Below are positions 43,124-51,163 of a stretch of DNA of 64,000 nt, in pieces (the stretch's first letter is position 1; each line of letters starts with the position of its first letter). The translations under genes were made by a program, and so were the position numbers. The notes under the pieces are model-generated. The model was not told where the DNA came from. It worked only from the letters and a program-made list of their open reading frames with translations, and made no database searches. Source of the stretch: VBDM01 sp964430565 (lineage in GTDB: Bacteria; Pseudomonadota; Gammaproteobacteria; Burkholderiales; SG8-39); the NCBI GenBank assembly GCA_964430565.1, contig CAYSFD010000052.1:1-64000 (forward strand), given 5' to 3'.

Positions 43124-43780
43124 TCAGCGTCTGACTTCGTGGTGCCGATCGATCCAGTAGGCCCAGGGAACAAAGATCAGCAAGAGGGCAATGCCAACGA
43201 TTGCGACCGCGTTCTCGCTCGGAGGCGGTGGGGACCACGGTCCCGGAATGTACAGCACGAGAAGCAGTGTGACGAACGTCCACCACGCGATTGTGCCGAC
43301 GCGATCTTTGGCTCGGGTGGTCCATACATAGAGAGCAGTGGCCAGCGCGAACATAGCCCCTTCCACGGCGAAGGTAGCCGGGAGCGAGTTCCACAAGGAG
43401 AGCCCCAGCCGCTCGCTCCCGCCCGGATAGAGCGGCATGTCGGGCCGGTGAGACGCGAAGTCGAGCAGCCAGTGACTGGCAACTGCGATCCCGACCCATA
43501 TCGCCCCGGCGCGGTCGCCCTTGAACCCCAGATAAACGAACGCGAAGACGAGCGACCAGACCAGGGCCATCAGCAGGCTGTGCGACCAAGGGTAATAGAC
43601 GAAATCAAACGGGTTCACCGCGGTGAATCCCGGCACGATGCGGAAGCGCTCGATTCCCAGGAGCACGAGCACCGGCCACACCGCGTCGAGAAACACTGTG
43701 GCGAGGACGAGCGTGCCGAGCGACGCTTTGGGCGCGACTTTCTTGGCGGCGAACGCCACTGCGAAGTGTCCGATGAACAT
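43124..43780 (-). CDS. YdjM-like membrane-bound metal-dependent hydrolase family protein
   Basis: Integral membrane protein of 218 residues with six or seven hydrophobic segments. Histidines and aspartates typical of the YdjM/PF04307 family are visible at membrane borders: MFIGHFAVAFAAKK, FVYYPWSHSLLMAL and ASHWLLDFASHRPDMPLYP. Hydrolase activity is a family prediction only. It starts 2 bases after the chalcone-isomerase-like gene stop, so the two are probably translated together. Confidence 0.83.
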   Translation of the reverse strand: MFIGHFAVAFAAKKVAPKASLGTLVLATVFLDAVWPVLVLLGIERFRIVPGFTAVNPFDFVYYPWSHSLLMALVWSLVFAFVYLGFKGDRAGAIWVGIAVASHWLLDFASHRPDMPLYPGGSERLGLSLWNSLPATFAVEGAMFALATALYVWTTRAKDRVGTIAWWTFVTLLLVLYIPGPWSPPPPSENAVAIVGIALLLIFVPWAYWIDRHHEVRR

Positions 43781-43781
43781 T

Positions 43782-44351
43782 TCAGCCGCCTTGCCCGAGC
43801 ATGGCTTTTTTCAGATCGGCGTCGACCGGCTTGTCGCCAAGCCAGATCCTGAGCAGCGCGGCGTAGAAATCTTCGCCGGGGATAGGCTTGCCGCGCGCCG
43901 CGCCGTCCACGGTGACCCGGGTCCCTGATTCGGGCAGGAAATCCAGCGTTATCACGGTCTTTTCCTTCGCGTTGCCGATCTCGTTCATCACAGCGACCAG
44001 TTCGTCGACGCGTCCCTTGAGCGCCGCGAGCTCGACGGATGAGTGATTGGCCCGGATTCCGTCTTCGAGCGCATCGGTCAGCTGTTTGGCGCCAAGATCG
44101 CGCAGCATCGTCATCGAAACGCGCTTGACCCCTTTAAGCGCAAGCACTTCGGCCGCGGCGGATTTCTTTTCGGGGAGATAGAGCGCGCCCACGTAGACTT
44201 TGAAGACAACCCGGGTGCGGATGCCGGCGCCGTTCAACTGCAGCTCGGACGCCCCGAGCCTCACTCGCTCCTCCACTCTGACTCCGGCTATTTCGGCGGC
44301 GAGCGCAAGCTGGCTGCAAAGTACCAGCGGAAGCAATAAACCTTTTCCCAT
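43782..44351 (-). CDS. Exported chalcone-isomerase-fold protein
   Basis: A 189-residue protein with a signal peptide (MGKGLLLPLVLCSQLALAAE, cut after ALA) and a chalcone isomerase-like domain: GVRVEERVRLGASELQLNGA, VFKVYVGALYLPEK and KRVSMTMLRDLGAKQLTDAL. Bacterial members of this family are thought to bind lipids or fatty acids rather than isomerise chalcones. The ATG at 44351 is chosen because GGAG stands 6 bases upstream; an ATG at 44363 adds four residues. Confidence 0.87.
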   Translation of the reverse strand: MGKGLLLPLVLCSQLALAAEIAGVRVEERVRLGASELQLNGAGIRTRVVFKVYVGALYLPEKKSAAAEVLALKGVKRVSMTMLRDLGAKQLTDALEDGIRANHSSVELAALKGRVDELVAVMNEIGNAKEKTVITLDFLPESGTRVTVDGAARGKPIPGEDFYAALLRIWLGDKPVDADLKKAMLGQGG

Positions 44352-44392
44352 AGTCGTCTCCATCGGTGAGTTTCGTTCGTAGCTCGAAGTCG

Positions 44393-44452
44393 CTGGATTC
44401 CCGCTTGGCCGTTCCTCGAAACTCGCCTCCGCTCGTTTTCGCGGAAATGACG
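44393..44452. repeat. Divergent copy of the CTGGATTCCCGC palindromic repeat
   Basis: CTGGATTCCCGC at 44393-44404 and GCGGAAATGACG at 44441-44452 are the two ends of the repeat arm also seen at 63200-63226, but here they are separated by 36 bases instead of a short loop. The insert carries its own weak CGAAA/TTTTCG pairing. It lies between the lyase stop and the chalcone-isomerase-like gene. Confidence 0.5.
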
Positions 44453-44454
44453 AG

Positions 44455-45630
44455 TCAGGCGCTTTCGTACAGGCGCGTCAGGACGAATTCGCGGTGACCT
44501 AGCGCTTCGGCGGCGGTGAGCCGGCCGTTCGCAGTGCGGAACATCATGTCGAGGAGCTTGTCGCCCGCCTGATCCATGTCGATCTCGCGCCGAGTGATGC
44601 CGGAAACGTCCACGTCGATGTGCTCGGGCATCAGGCGCACGGTACGTGGATTGGCGCAGAGCTTGATCACCGGCAGGATCGGGTTGCCGATCACGTTGCA
44701 CTGGCCGGTGGGAAAGAAATGCACGACATAGCCGCTTGCCGCGCACAGCGTCACCATCTCCGCGGCGGCAGAGGAGGAATCCATGAACCAGAGCCCCGGT
44801 CCGGTCGGGATTTCCGCCTTGTCGAGCACGCCGTCCACCATGCACTTCCTGCCGATCTTCTGGATGTTGCCGAGGGCCTTCTCCTCGATCGTGGTCAGGC
44901 CGCCGGCGATGTTGCCCTTGGTCGGTTGGGAATCCATGAGGTCGCTGGTCTTGTGGCGGTTGACCACTTCCTGGTAGCGGTTGAACATGAACATGAAACG
45001 CTCGCGCACTTCGGGCGTCCTGCAGCGCGCTGCAACCAGCTGTTCGCCGCCGGTAAGCTCGGTCGTCTCGCCAAACACCAGCGTCACCCCGTGCGGGTAG
45101 AGCTTGTCGAAGGCGTTGCCCACGCAGGGGTTTGCGCCGATACCGGAGGTCGTGTCCGACTCGCCGCATTTGGTCGATACCCACAGGTCCTTCAGAGGGC
45201 GCTCCTCGCGACGCAGCTCCGAGGCCCAATGCATGTATTCCTTTGCCGCTTTCGAGGCGCGGCGGATCGTCTCCATGTCGCCGTGGCCCTCGATGCCGAA
45301 GTAGGACACCGGCTTTCCGGATTTCGCAATGCCGTCGGCGACGCGTTTCGCCCAGCCGTCCTCGATTCCGATGACGATCGCGGCGGCGACGTTGGGACTG
45401 GAACCTGTGCCGATCAGCGTCCGGAAATGCAGATCGAGGTCCGCCCCGAACTGCAGCCGACCGTAGGGATGGGGAACGGCGAGCGTGCCCTTGATGTTGT
45501 TCGCGACGGCTTCGCAGGCTGCGTTGGAGAGGTCGTCAACGGGCAGGATGAGAACGTGGTTCCTCACCCCCACGCGGCCGTTCTCGCGCTTGTAGCCCCA
45601 GAAGGTTGCATTCTTGAGATCGGTCGCCAT
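44455..45630 (-). CDS. UxaA-family lyase/dehydratase, large subunit (SuyB-like)
   Basis: A 391-residue cytosolic protein corresponding to the catalytic C-terminal part of altronate/galactarate dehydratases. Conserved stretches include NGRVGVRNHVLILPVDDLSN, STKCGESDTTSGIGANP and MDSSSAAAEMVTLCAASG. Free-standing large subunits next to a ~93-residue SAF-domain subunit are found in D-altronate-type dehydratases and in (R)-sulfolactate sulfo-lyase SuyAB. No sulfite-handling or hexuronate genes are near, so the substrate is open. It starts 3 bases after the small-subunit stop. Confidence 0.85.
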   Translation of the reverse strand: MATDLKNATFWGYKRENGRVGVRNHVLILPVDDLSNAACEAVANNIKGTLAVPHPYGRLQFGADLDLHFRTLIGTGSSPNVAAAIVIGIEDGWAKRVADGIAKSGKPVSYFGIEGHGDMETIRRASKAAKEYMHWASELRREERPLKDLWVSTKCGESDTTSGIGANPCVGNAFDKLYPHGVTLVFGETTELTGGEQLVAARCRTPEVRERFMFMFNRYQEVVNRHKTSDLMDSQPTKGNIAGGLTTIEEKALGNIQKIGRKCMVDGVLDKAEIPTGPGLWFMDSSSAAAEMVTLCAASGYVVHFFPTGQCNVIGNPILPVIKLCANPRTVRLMPEHIDVDVSGITRREIDMDQAGDKLLDMMFRTANGRLTAAEALGHREFVLTRLYESA

Positions 45631-45633
45631 CGC

Positions 45634-45915
45634 TCACCAACGCTTTGTCTTGATGTTGTGTACGTGGGCGTGCTCGCCGACCGCGATCGGGGCCACGCTG
45701 CGGCCGATGTCGGTGCCGTACTTGATCACCGTATCATTCACTTTCAGTTCGCGGATTGCGAGCTTGTGGCCGATCGGAATGTCGTTTCGCGCGCGGACCT
45801 TGATCTCCTTGTTTTGGTCCATGATCCAGCCGGTCAGCTCCTCGCCGGCTTTCAAGCCTTCCACGACCACCACGCCGACAGAGTCGTTCTCATCGTGGAC
45901 CACGAAGTGAATCAT
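45634..45915 (-). CDS. UxaA-family lyase/dehydratase, SAF-domain small subunit (SuyA-like)
   Basis: A 93-residue SAF-domain protein beginning MIHFVVHDENDSVGVVVVEG, with DIPIGHKLAIRELKVNDTV and the terminal VGEHAHVHNIKTKRW, the pattern of SuyA/UxaA N-domains. It forms a two-gene unit with the large subunit (3-base gap) and would complete the active site. The ATG at 45915 is the only start that gives the family N-terminus. Assignment to sulfolactate versus sugar acid cannot be made from sequence. Confidence 0.84.
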   Translation of the reverse strand: MIHFVVHDENDSVGVVVVEGLKAGEELTGWIMDQNKEIKVRARNDIPIGHKLAIRELKVNDTVIKYGTDIGRSVAPIAVGEHAHVHNIKTKRW

Positions 45916-45952
45916 GAGGTCGCTTGAAGACCGTGAAAGCCGGCTTCGCCAG

Positions 45953-46267
45953 TCAGCGGCAAAGCAGGTTGCCTGCGGAGGGATCGACCGGCCGCGTGCA
46001 GTCCTGGGCGTTGATGGTGCGAGTGGGATCCGGCTGGGGCGCACGGATCGGGGTCGTGCCTGTGGGACCGGGGCGGAAGTACTGCACACCGTCGGCGAGC
46101 ATGACACCGATGATGATCGCGTTGCCGAGCGGCGAGCCGCTGGATACGCTCATTTGCGATGTCGTGGCGCTGCCCGAACCCGAAGAGCGCGCCTCGGCCG
46201 CATAGCGGACCGTGCAACCGGGCATCGCGGTCAAGGCGACGAGACAAGCCAGCATGAGCCTGCGCAT
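45953..46267 (-). CDS. Small Ser/Gly/Pro-rich predicted lipoprotein
   Basis: A 104-residue protein with a lipoprotein signal MRRLMLACLVALTAMPGC (Cys18). The mature chain is low-complexity (SSGSGSATTSQ) with one hydrophobic stretch GNAIIIGVMLADGV and ends in a Cys pair region. I do not recognise it. It lies 37 bases upstream of the lyase pair on the same strand; the link may be accidental. Confidence 0.65.
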   Translation of the reverse strand: MRRLMLACLVALTAMPGCTVRYAAEARSSGSGSATTSQMSVSSGSPLGNAIIIGVMLADGVQYFRPGPTGTTPIRAPQPDPTRTINAQDCTRPVDPSAGNLLCR

Positions 46268-46333
46268 GGCGCTAAAGTTAGCACGCGCGGGCGTGCTTCG
46301 CCAGAGCAGGGTCGCTTCGGCCTGCTAAAATCG

Positions 46334-46404
46334 TTAAAGGCGGACCTCTGACGAGGCCGCTTTAACTGCGCGAGTTCGAGCCGGCTGCGCCGCTCAACTC
46401 GCGC
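46334..46404 (+). repeat. Double-hairpin intergenic element, copy 2
   Basis: Hairpin 1: TTAAAGGCGGACCTC (46334-46348) pairs with GAGGCCGCTTTAA (46353-46365) with two bulged bases. Hairpin 2: GCGCGAGTT (46368-46376) pairs with AACTCGCGC (46396-46404), extended inward by GAGC/GCTC. Layout and the shared TTTAACTGCGCG core match the element at 1910-1988. Here it sits in the 5' leader of the nicotinate phosphoribosyltransferase-like gene rather than after a stop codon. Confidence 0.5.
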
Positions 46405-46421
46405 GCGTTGGAGACTTTCCC

Positions 46422-47639
46422 ATGAACAAGCCCGTTGAATCGCTGCCGGCGGAGAAGCTCGAGTATCTCAAACGCCGCACCGACAAGTACTTCACCAAGT
46501 CGCGCAGAGTCATTGAGAAGTTCGGCGACCGGACTGTCACCTACGGGGTGTTCCTGCGCCGCGGCGTGATCTGCGCCGTCAATCCCGCCATCGATACGCT
46601 GCGCACCTACTATTCCGCGGCGGAGCCGCTCAAGATCACTCGCCTGTACGAGGAGGGTGCGTTCGTTCCCGACCAGACGGCGCTCTTCACTTATACGGGA
46701 TCGTTTGCCGCGCTGGTCGAGTTGGAGACGCTCATCCTGCAGCGCGTCGGAGTCGCCTGCGTCACGGCCTATAACGCCAACAAGATGGCGATGAACCTGA
46801 AAAAAGTCGCGTTCATCGACATGCACGCACGGCATTCTCCGGGCGACGACCTGTCGCTGCTCGCCGCCTATGGAGCCTCCGTCGGCAGCCGCGTGGCGAA
46901 GCTCGCCGGCGCCGTCGGCTTCGTCGGCTCCTCCCAGGACTTGACCGCACACTTCTACGGCCAGGAAAAGGGCGTCGGCACCATGCCGCACGCACTGATC
47001 GGCTACGCCGGATCCACCCTGCGCGCCGCGCAAATGTATGTCGAGGCCCATCCGCAGGACAACCTGACGGTGCTCATCGACTACTACGGCCGCGAATATT
47101 CCGATGCCCTTGAGGTCTGCCGCTGGTGGTACCGCGACACCCTGCCGGAGGACCTCTCCGGCGCGCGGGCGCTTGCGCTGCGGATCGACACCCACGGCGA
47201 GCGTTACGCAGAGGGGCTCGACTACGAGAAATCGGTCGATATCGTGGTCAACTGGCTGCACGTCCCGAACGAGTACGAAGCCGTTCGCTACGTCATGGGC
47301 GAAGAGGCCTTCGACGCCGACAGCCTGAACATCGTGAAAGACCGCGTGCGCAAGGTCTTGTTCGGCACCGGCGTGTCGGTCGCCTCGGTCATCCAGTTGC
47401 GCCAGACGCTCGACGCGAACGGCTTCAACGCCTGCAAGATCGTCGGCTCCTCGGGCTTCAATCTGTTCAAATGCAAGATGTTCGCCAACAGCCGGGCGCC
47501 GCTCGACGTGGTCGGCACCGGCTCCTTCATCCCGGACAATTTCAACGACACCTTTGCCACCGCGGACATTTTCATGTACGACGGAAAGGCCGGCATCAAG
47601 CTCGGGCGCGAAAAGTTGTTCCAGGGGCTCAAGCCCTGA
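46422..47639 (+). CDS. Nicotinate phosphoribosyltransferase-like protein
   Basis: A 405-residue protein of the nicotinate/nicotinamide phosphoribosyltransferase family, which joins the pyridine base to PRPP in NAD salvage. It begins with SLPAEKLEYLKRRTDKYF, then GVFLRRGVICAV, HARHSPGDDLSLLAAYGAS, LRIDTHGERYAEGL and VGSSGFNLFKCKMF, consistent with the TIM-barrel type II PRTases. It is more distant from E. coli PncB, and the symbol is therefore withheld. GGAG precedes the ATG by 9 bases. A 91-base gap with a palindromic repeat separates it from the MetE-like gene. Confidence 0.8.
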   Translation: MNKPVESLPAEKLEYLKRRTDKYFTKSRRVIEKFGDRTVTYGVFLRRGVICAVNPAIDTLRTYYSAAEPLKITRLYEEGAFVPDQTALFTYTGSFAALVELETLILQRVGVACVTAYNANKMAMNLKKVAFIDMHARHSPGDDLSLLAAYGASVGSRVAKLAGAVGFVGSSQDLTAHFYGQEKGVGTMPHALIGYAGSTLRAAQMYVEAHPQDNLTVLIDYYGREYSDALEVCRWWYRDTLPEDLSGARALALRIDTHGERYAEGLDYEKSVDIVVNWLHVPNEYEAVRYVMGEEAFDADSLNIVKDRVRKVLFGTGVSVASVIQLRQTLDANGFNACKIVGSSGFNLFKCKMFANSRAPLDVVGTGSFIPDNFNDTFATADIFMYDGKAGIKLGREKLFQGLKP

Positions 47640-47642
47640 TCG

Positions 47643-47710
47643 GTCATCCCCGCGCAAGCGGGGATCCAGTGCCTTTTACGGCGCTGGGCTCCCGCTTTCG
47701 CGGGAGCGAC
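47643..47710. repeat. Bipartite palindromic (REP-like) repeat
   Basis: Two GC-rich hairpins: CCCCGC-gcaa-GCGGGG with GTCAT before and ATCCAG after, then TCCCGC-tttc-GCGGGA followed by GCGAC. The arms are inverted relative to each other, the usual form of this family in betaproteobacteria. Related arms occur at 44393-44452 and 63162-63226. Confidence 0.75.
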
Positions 47711-47730
47711 AAGGCGAGGAGAAAATCGCG

Positions 47731-48762
47731 ATGTTGTTCCCCACTACGCTCGTCGGCAGCTACCCGCAGCCCGAATGGCTGATCGACCGCAACAAGCTCG
47801 CCGGCCGTTTCCCGCCGCGGGTGCGTGCGAAAGAGCTGTGGCGAATCCCTGAACCCCTTCTCGCCGAGGCGCAGGAAGACGCGACACTGCTCGCGATCCG
47901 CGCTCAGGAGGAAGCGGGCCTGGACATCATCACCGACGGCGAGATCCGCCGCGAAAGCTACTCCAACCGCTTCGCCACCGCGCTCGAAGGCGTGGACATC
48001 GACAATCCCGGCACGGCGAAAGACCGCTCGGGGCACCCGAATCCCGTACCGCGCATCGTCGGCAAGATCCGCCGCAAGCATGCGGTCGAGGTCGAAGACC
48101 TGAAATTCCTGCGGGCGCACACCAGGAAGGCGGTCAAGATGACGGTGCCGGGGCCCTTCACCATGAGCCAGCAGGCGCAGAACGAATACTACAAATCAGA
48201 AGAAGAAGCGGCGATGGACTACGCAGCCGCGGTGAACGAGGAGATCCGAGACTTGTTCGCGGCCGGCGCCGACATCGTGCAAATCGACGAGCCCTACATG
48301 CAGGCGCGCCCCGAAAAGGCGCGCCAGTACGGACTTGCGGCGCTCAACCGCGCGCTCGAGGGCATCAAAGGCACAACCGCCGTCCACATCTGCTTCGGCT
48401 ACGCTGCGGTCATCCACGTTCGCCCGACCGGGTACTCGTTCCTCGGTGAGCTTGCCGGCTGCACCTGCCGCCAGGTCTCGATCGAGACCGCTCAGTCCAA
48501 CCTCGATTGCTCGGTGTTAAACACCTTGCCGGGGAAGAAAATCATCCTCGGCGTGATCGATCTCAACGACATGACGGTCGAAACGCCGGAGAAGGTGGCG
48601 GCGCGCATCCGCCGCGCCCTGCCTTATGTCAAGGCGGAGGATGTGATCGTCGCCCCGGACTGCGGCATGAAGTACCTGCCGCGCGAGGTGGCGTTCGGAA
48701 AAATGAAGGCCATGGCCGAAGGCGCGAGAATCCTGCGTGCCGAATTGGGCATCGCCGGGTAG
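47731..48762 (+). CDS. MetE C-terminal-domain-like protein (cobalamin-independent methyltransferase family)
   Basis: A 343-residue TIM-barrel protein similar to the catalytic C-terminal half of MetE but without the N-terminal domain. Zinc ligands are recognisable: His and Cys in VHICFGY, a Glu in VSIETAQ and the last Cys in APDCGMKYL. Such stand-alone proteins are core-type methionine synthases or transfer other groups between thiols (epoxyalkane:CoM transferase relatives). The long substrate loop VPGPFTMSQQAQN is also typical. GAGGAG precedes the ATG. Confidence 0.85.
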   Translation: MLFPTTLVGSYPQPEWLIDRNKLAGRFPPRVRAKELWRIPEPLLAEAQEDATLLAIRAQEEAGLDIITDGEIRRESYSNRFATALEGVDIDNPGTAKDRSGHPNPVPRIVGKIRRKHAVEVEDLKFLRAHTRKAVKMTVPGPFTMSQQAQNEYYKSEEEAAMDYAAAVNEEIRDLFAAGADIVQIDEPYMQARPEKARQYGLAALNRALEGIKGTTAVHICFGYAAVIHVRPTGYSFLGELAGCTCRQVSIETAQSNLDCSVLNTLPGKKIILGVIDLNDMTVETPEKVAARIRRALPYVKAEDVIVAPDCGMKYLPREVAFGKMKAMAEGARILRAELGIAG

Positions 48763-48810
48763 GTCCCGGGCGGGTGCCCGTGCCCCGGCCCTCGGGGCGA
48801 CCCTAGGGAC
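48763..48810 (+). other. Structured RNA element/terminator candidate after the MetE-like gene
   Basis: Directly after the stop codon, two adjacent hairpins (CGGGC-gggt-GCCCG, 48767-48780, and GCCCCG-gccct-CGGGGC, 48782-48798) are enclosed by GTCC (48763-48766)/GGAC (48807-48810), a three-way-junction shape. No T-tract follows, so it is not a classic terminator. Confidence 0.4.
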
Positions 48811-48860
48811 TAGCATGTTCCGCTTTGTTTAATAACCAATGACATACGGCTTCTAGTAGA

Positions 48861-48889
48861 TTTACAAAATTAATATTATGATCTATCAT
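48861..48889 (+). promoter_or_regulatory. Strong sigma-70 promoter in an AT-rich island, upstream of the Ig-like lipoprotein gene
   Basis: TTTACA (48861-48866) and TATCAT (48884-48889), each 5 of 6 to consensus, are exactly 17 bases apart. The surrounding 48815-48945 is strikingly AT-rich in a GC-rich window and could include an UP element. The leader to the ATG at 49060 would be about 165 bases. Within it a 21-codon frame (ATG at 48983) follows GGGAGG directly; its reality is doubtful. The rest of 48763-49059 holds no other feature I can support. Confidence 0.6.
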
Positions 48890-49059
48890 CTTGGCCTCTA
48901 AGGGGTAATTGAATAGCTTCTACCCGATATTAGCTAAGGGGCGTAGCACAGTTCACTGACACTGCCAGCGATTTGAGGGAGGATGACCGGCCTACGGGAG
49001 CGCGGCCTTTGGTCCTTCCGAGAGCCCCGAGTCCGTCAAGGTACTTAGCGAGAGGCGTC

Positions 49060-51042
49060 ATGAATAAGCCCGGCCAATCGGTTATCGCAGCTCTTTTGTT
49101 CGCGGGTGCGCTCGCGCTCGCCGGCTGCGCGGATGACACATCCACTGGGGGGTCGGGTGTACTCGGCTCCGGCTCCGGCCCCCCCCCCATCCCCCCGGGC
49201 GGCGGTACCCCCAGCCCCACCGGTAGTCGGATTCAGCTTTCGGTCAGCAGCGGGCAGCTGCCCTCGTCCGGGGCGACGACGATCAACGTGACCGCGGTCG
49301 TACTCGACGCTGGCGGGCAGACAGTCGCCGGCGTCTTGGTGACGTTTTCAACGGGCGAACTCAGCGCGTTCATCAGCAATATCAGCACCGGTGGCGTCTC
49401 CGACGCGAACGGTACTGTCACGGCCAGGCTCAATGTGGGTTCCGATAAGACCAACCGCACCGTGACCATCGCGGCGACTGCAGCAGGCGCGTCCAATCTA
49501 GTCCCGGTGCAGATCGTGGGTTCGACGGTCGCGACGAATGCAAGCGGCAGCAGCCTTCCAGATACCGGCTTGTCCCCGGTGACGCTCACCGTCACCGCCA
49601 AGGATTCGGCCGGCAATCCGGTTTCCAACACAGCGGTGACCTTGACCGCAACGGGTGCGGGCAGTGTGACGCTGACCCCGGCATCGGGTACGACGAACGG
49701 AAGCGGTCAGCTTGTCGTCACGGTTGCGGGGACGGTAGCCGGTGCGGTGACCGTGACCGCGTCAGCCCTGGGCGCGACAGCGACGACCAACTTCACCGTT
49801 ACGCCGACGGTCGCCACCTTTGGCATAACGCAAACGACCAACGGAGCGGTCGTGACCCCCAATCCCACCCTGGTCGCCATGCAAATCGGCGACTCGCTGG
49901 TGGTGCAGGTCAGCGCTCCTGCCTCAGCCAGCGTGACATTCGCTACTACGATGGGCAGCTTGAATGGCGGGGGCACGTCAGTGAACGTGGCCGTCGCTGC
50001 CGGAACAGCGAGCGCGACCTTGACGACAGCCCAAGCGGGGGTGGCCAATGTCCAAGTGTTCGATCCGCTTAATGCAGGCAGCAATGATAGCCTCACGGTG
50101 TCGATCACTGCAGCAGTCGCGGCCAGCATTACGCTTCAGGCTTCACCCAGCGTGGTGGCGACGAGCGTGGGCGCGACCACCGGGGTTTCGAACCTGCTGG
50201 CCACAGTCAGCGACGCGTCCGGCCAGCCGGTTGGCGGTGCGCCGGTCGCGTTCTCGATAATCAATCCCACCGGTGGAGGCGAAAACCTGTCCCCGGCGGT
50301 AAGTTTTACCGCTTCGATAGCCGGAGGCGGCCTCGGCCTGGGACAAGCGCGCACGACGTTTACTTCCGGGTCGCTGCCTTCAGCCGCGACAGGCGTTAAG
50401 ATCCGCGCCTCGGTGCTGGGTACTGCCATAGCAACCAACGCAGCGCCCTCGGGAAACGATGCGGGAATTGTGATTGGCGGCACGGCGGGATCGGTTGCGT
50501 TCGGTCAGGCAACCGTGCTCGCAGAAGCCAACAACGCCACAAACTATGTTCTCGCCATGTCGGTCCTCGTTGCCGATGTCAACGGCAGCCCGGCTCCTGC
50601 GGGGACCGTGGTCAACCTCAGCGCCTGGCCGATCGCATGGAGCACCGGGGCGGCGTGCTTCTTCGACGCCGATACCGCGACTACCGGGACGTTTCTGAAC
50701 GAAGACGCGAATGAAAACCTAATCCTGGATCCAGTTGAAGACGGTACCAGGATTTACTACGTGGGCGGGGCAAACGTGAGCCCGGGTACCAGTAACGGCA
50801 TCGCCACCCCGAGCAATTCGGCCGGGGGTATCGTACCGGGTACCTTGACCACCGATGCAAACGGCATTGCGACCTTCAACCTGACCTACGGCAAAACCAG
50901 CGCGTTCTGGATCGTGACCCGAATTCGCGCAAGGACGGTCGTCCAGGGCACGGAAGCGGTCAGCGAGATTCAATTCCGCCTGCCGGCCCTCCAATCGGAT
51001 GTTATGCCGTGCAGGTTGCCCGATTCGCCTTATTTCTTCTAA
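49060..51042 (+). CDS. Large Ig-like (Big_1/invasin-type) domain lipoprotein
   Basis: A 660-residue secreted protein with a lipoprotein signal (LLFAGALALAGC, Cys about 24), a Gly/Ser/Pro linker (residues 30-60) and several bacterial Ig-like domains. Repeated beta-sandwich features are AVVLDAGGQTVAGVLVTFST, TAKDSAGNPVSNTAVTLTAT and ATVSDASGQPVGGAPVAFSI, each followed by a G-x-x-T/L-T closing strand. The C-terminal 180 residues differ and contain FFDADTATTG and DANENLILDPVEDG, an Asp-rich possible calcium site. Probably displayed on the outer membrane; ligand unknown. Thr/Val/Ala-rich with little charge, unlike its neighbours. Confidence 0.83.
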   Translation: MNKPGQSVIAALLFAGALALAGCADDTSTGGSGVLGSGSGPPPIPPGGGTPSPTGSRIQLSVSSGQLPSSGATTINVTAVVLDAGGQTVAGVLVTFSTGELSAFISNISTGGVSDANGTVTARLNVGSDKTNRTVTIAATAAGASNLVPVQIVGSTVATNASGSSLPDTGLSPVTLTVTAKDSAGNPVSNTAVTLTATGAGSVTLTPASGTTNGSGQLVVTVAGTVAGAVTVTASALGATATTNFTVTPTVATFGITQTTNGAVVTPNPTLVAMQIGDSLVVQVSAPASASVTFATTMGSLNGGGTSVNVAVAAGTASATLTTAQAGVANVQVFDPLNAGSNDSLTVSITAAVAASITLQASPSVVATSVGATTGVSNLLATVSDASGQPVGGAPVAFSIINPTGGGENLSPAVSFTASIAGGGLGLGQARTTFTSGSLPSAATGVKIRASVLGTAIATNAAPSGNDAGIVIGGTAGSVAFGQATVLAEANNATNYVLAMSVLVADVNGSPAPAGTVVNLSAWPIAWSTGAACFFDADTATTGTFLNEDANENLILDPVEDGTRIYYVGGANVSPGTSNGIATPSNSAGGIVPGTLTTDANGIATFNLTYGKTSAFWIVTRIRARTVVQGTEAVSEIQFRLPALQSDVMPCRLPDSPYFF

Positions 51043-51163
51043 CGGTGAATCGGGATTGGAGGCCGGTAACTGTATCACCGTCGGTCGTGGCCTTGGCGTT
51101 GCGGCGTGCATCCTGGTCCACGCCGAGCTCGTGGAACCAGCCTGATGGATTTCCGGTCATCCG

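Noticed and set aside
48983..49048. A 21-codon possible leader peptide before the Ig-like lipoprotein
   Set aside because: GGGAGG touches the ATG without spacing and the peptide has no attenuation logic; not enough to call a gene.
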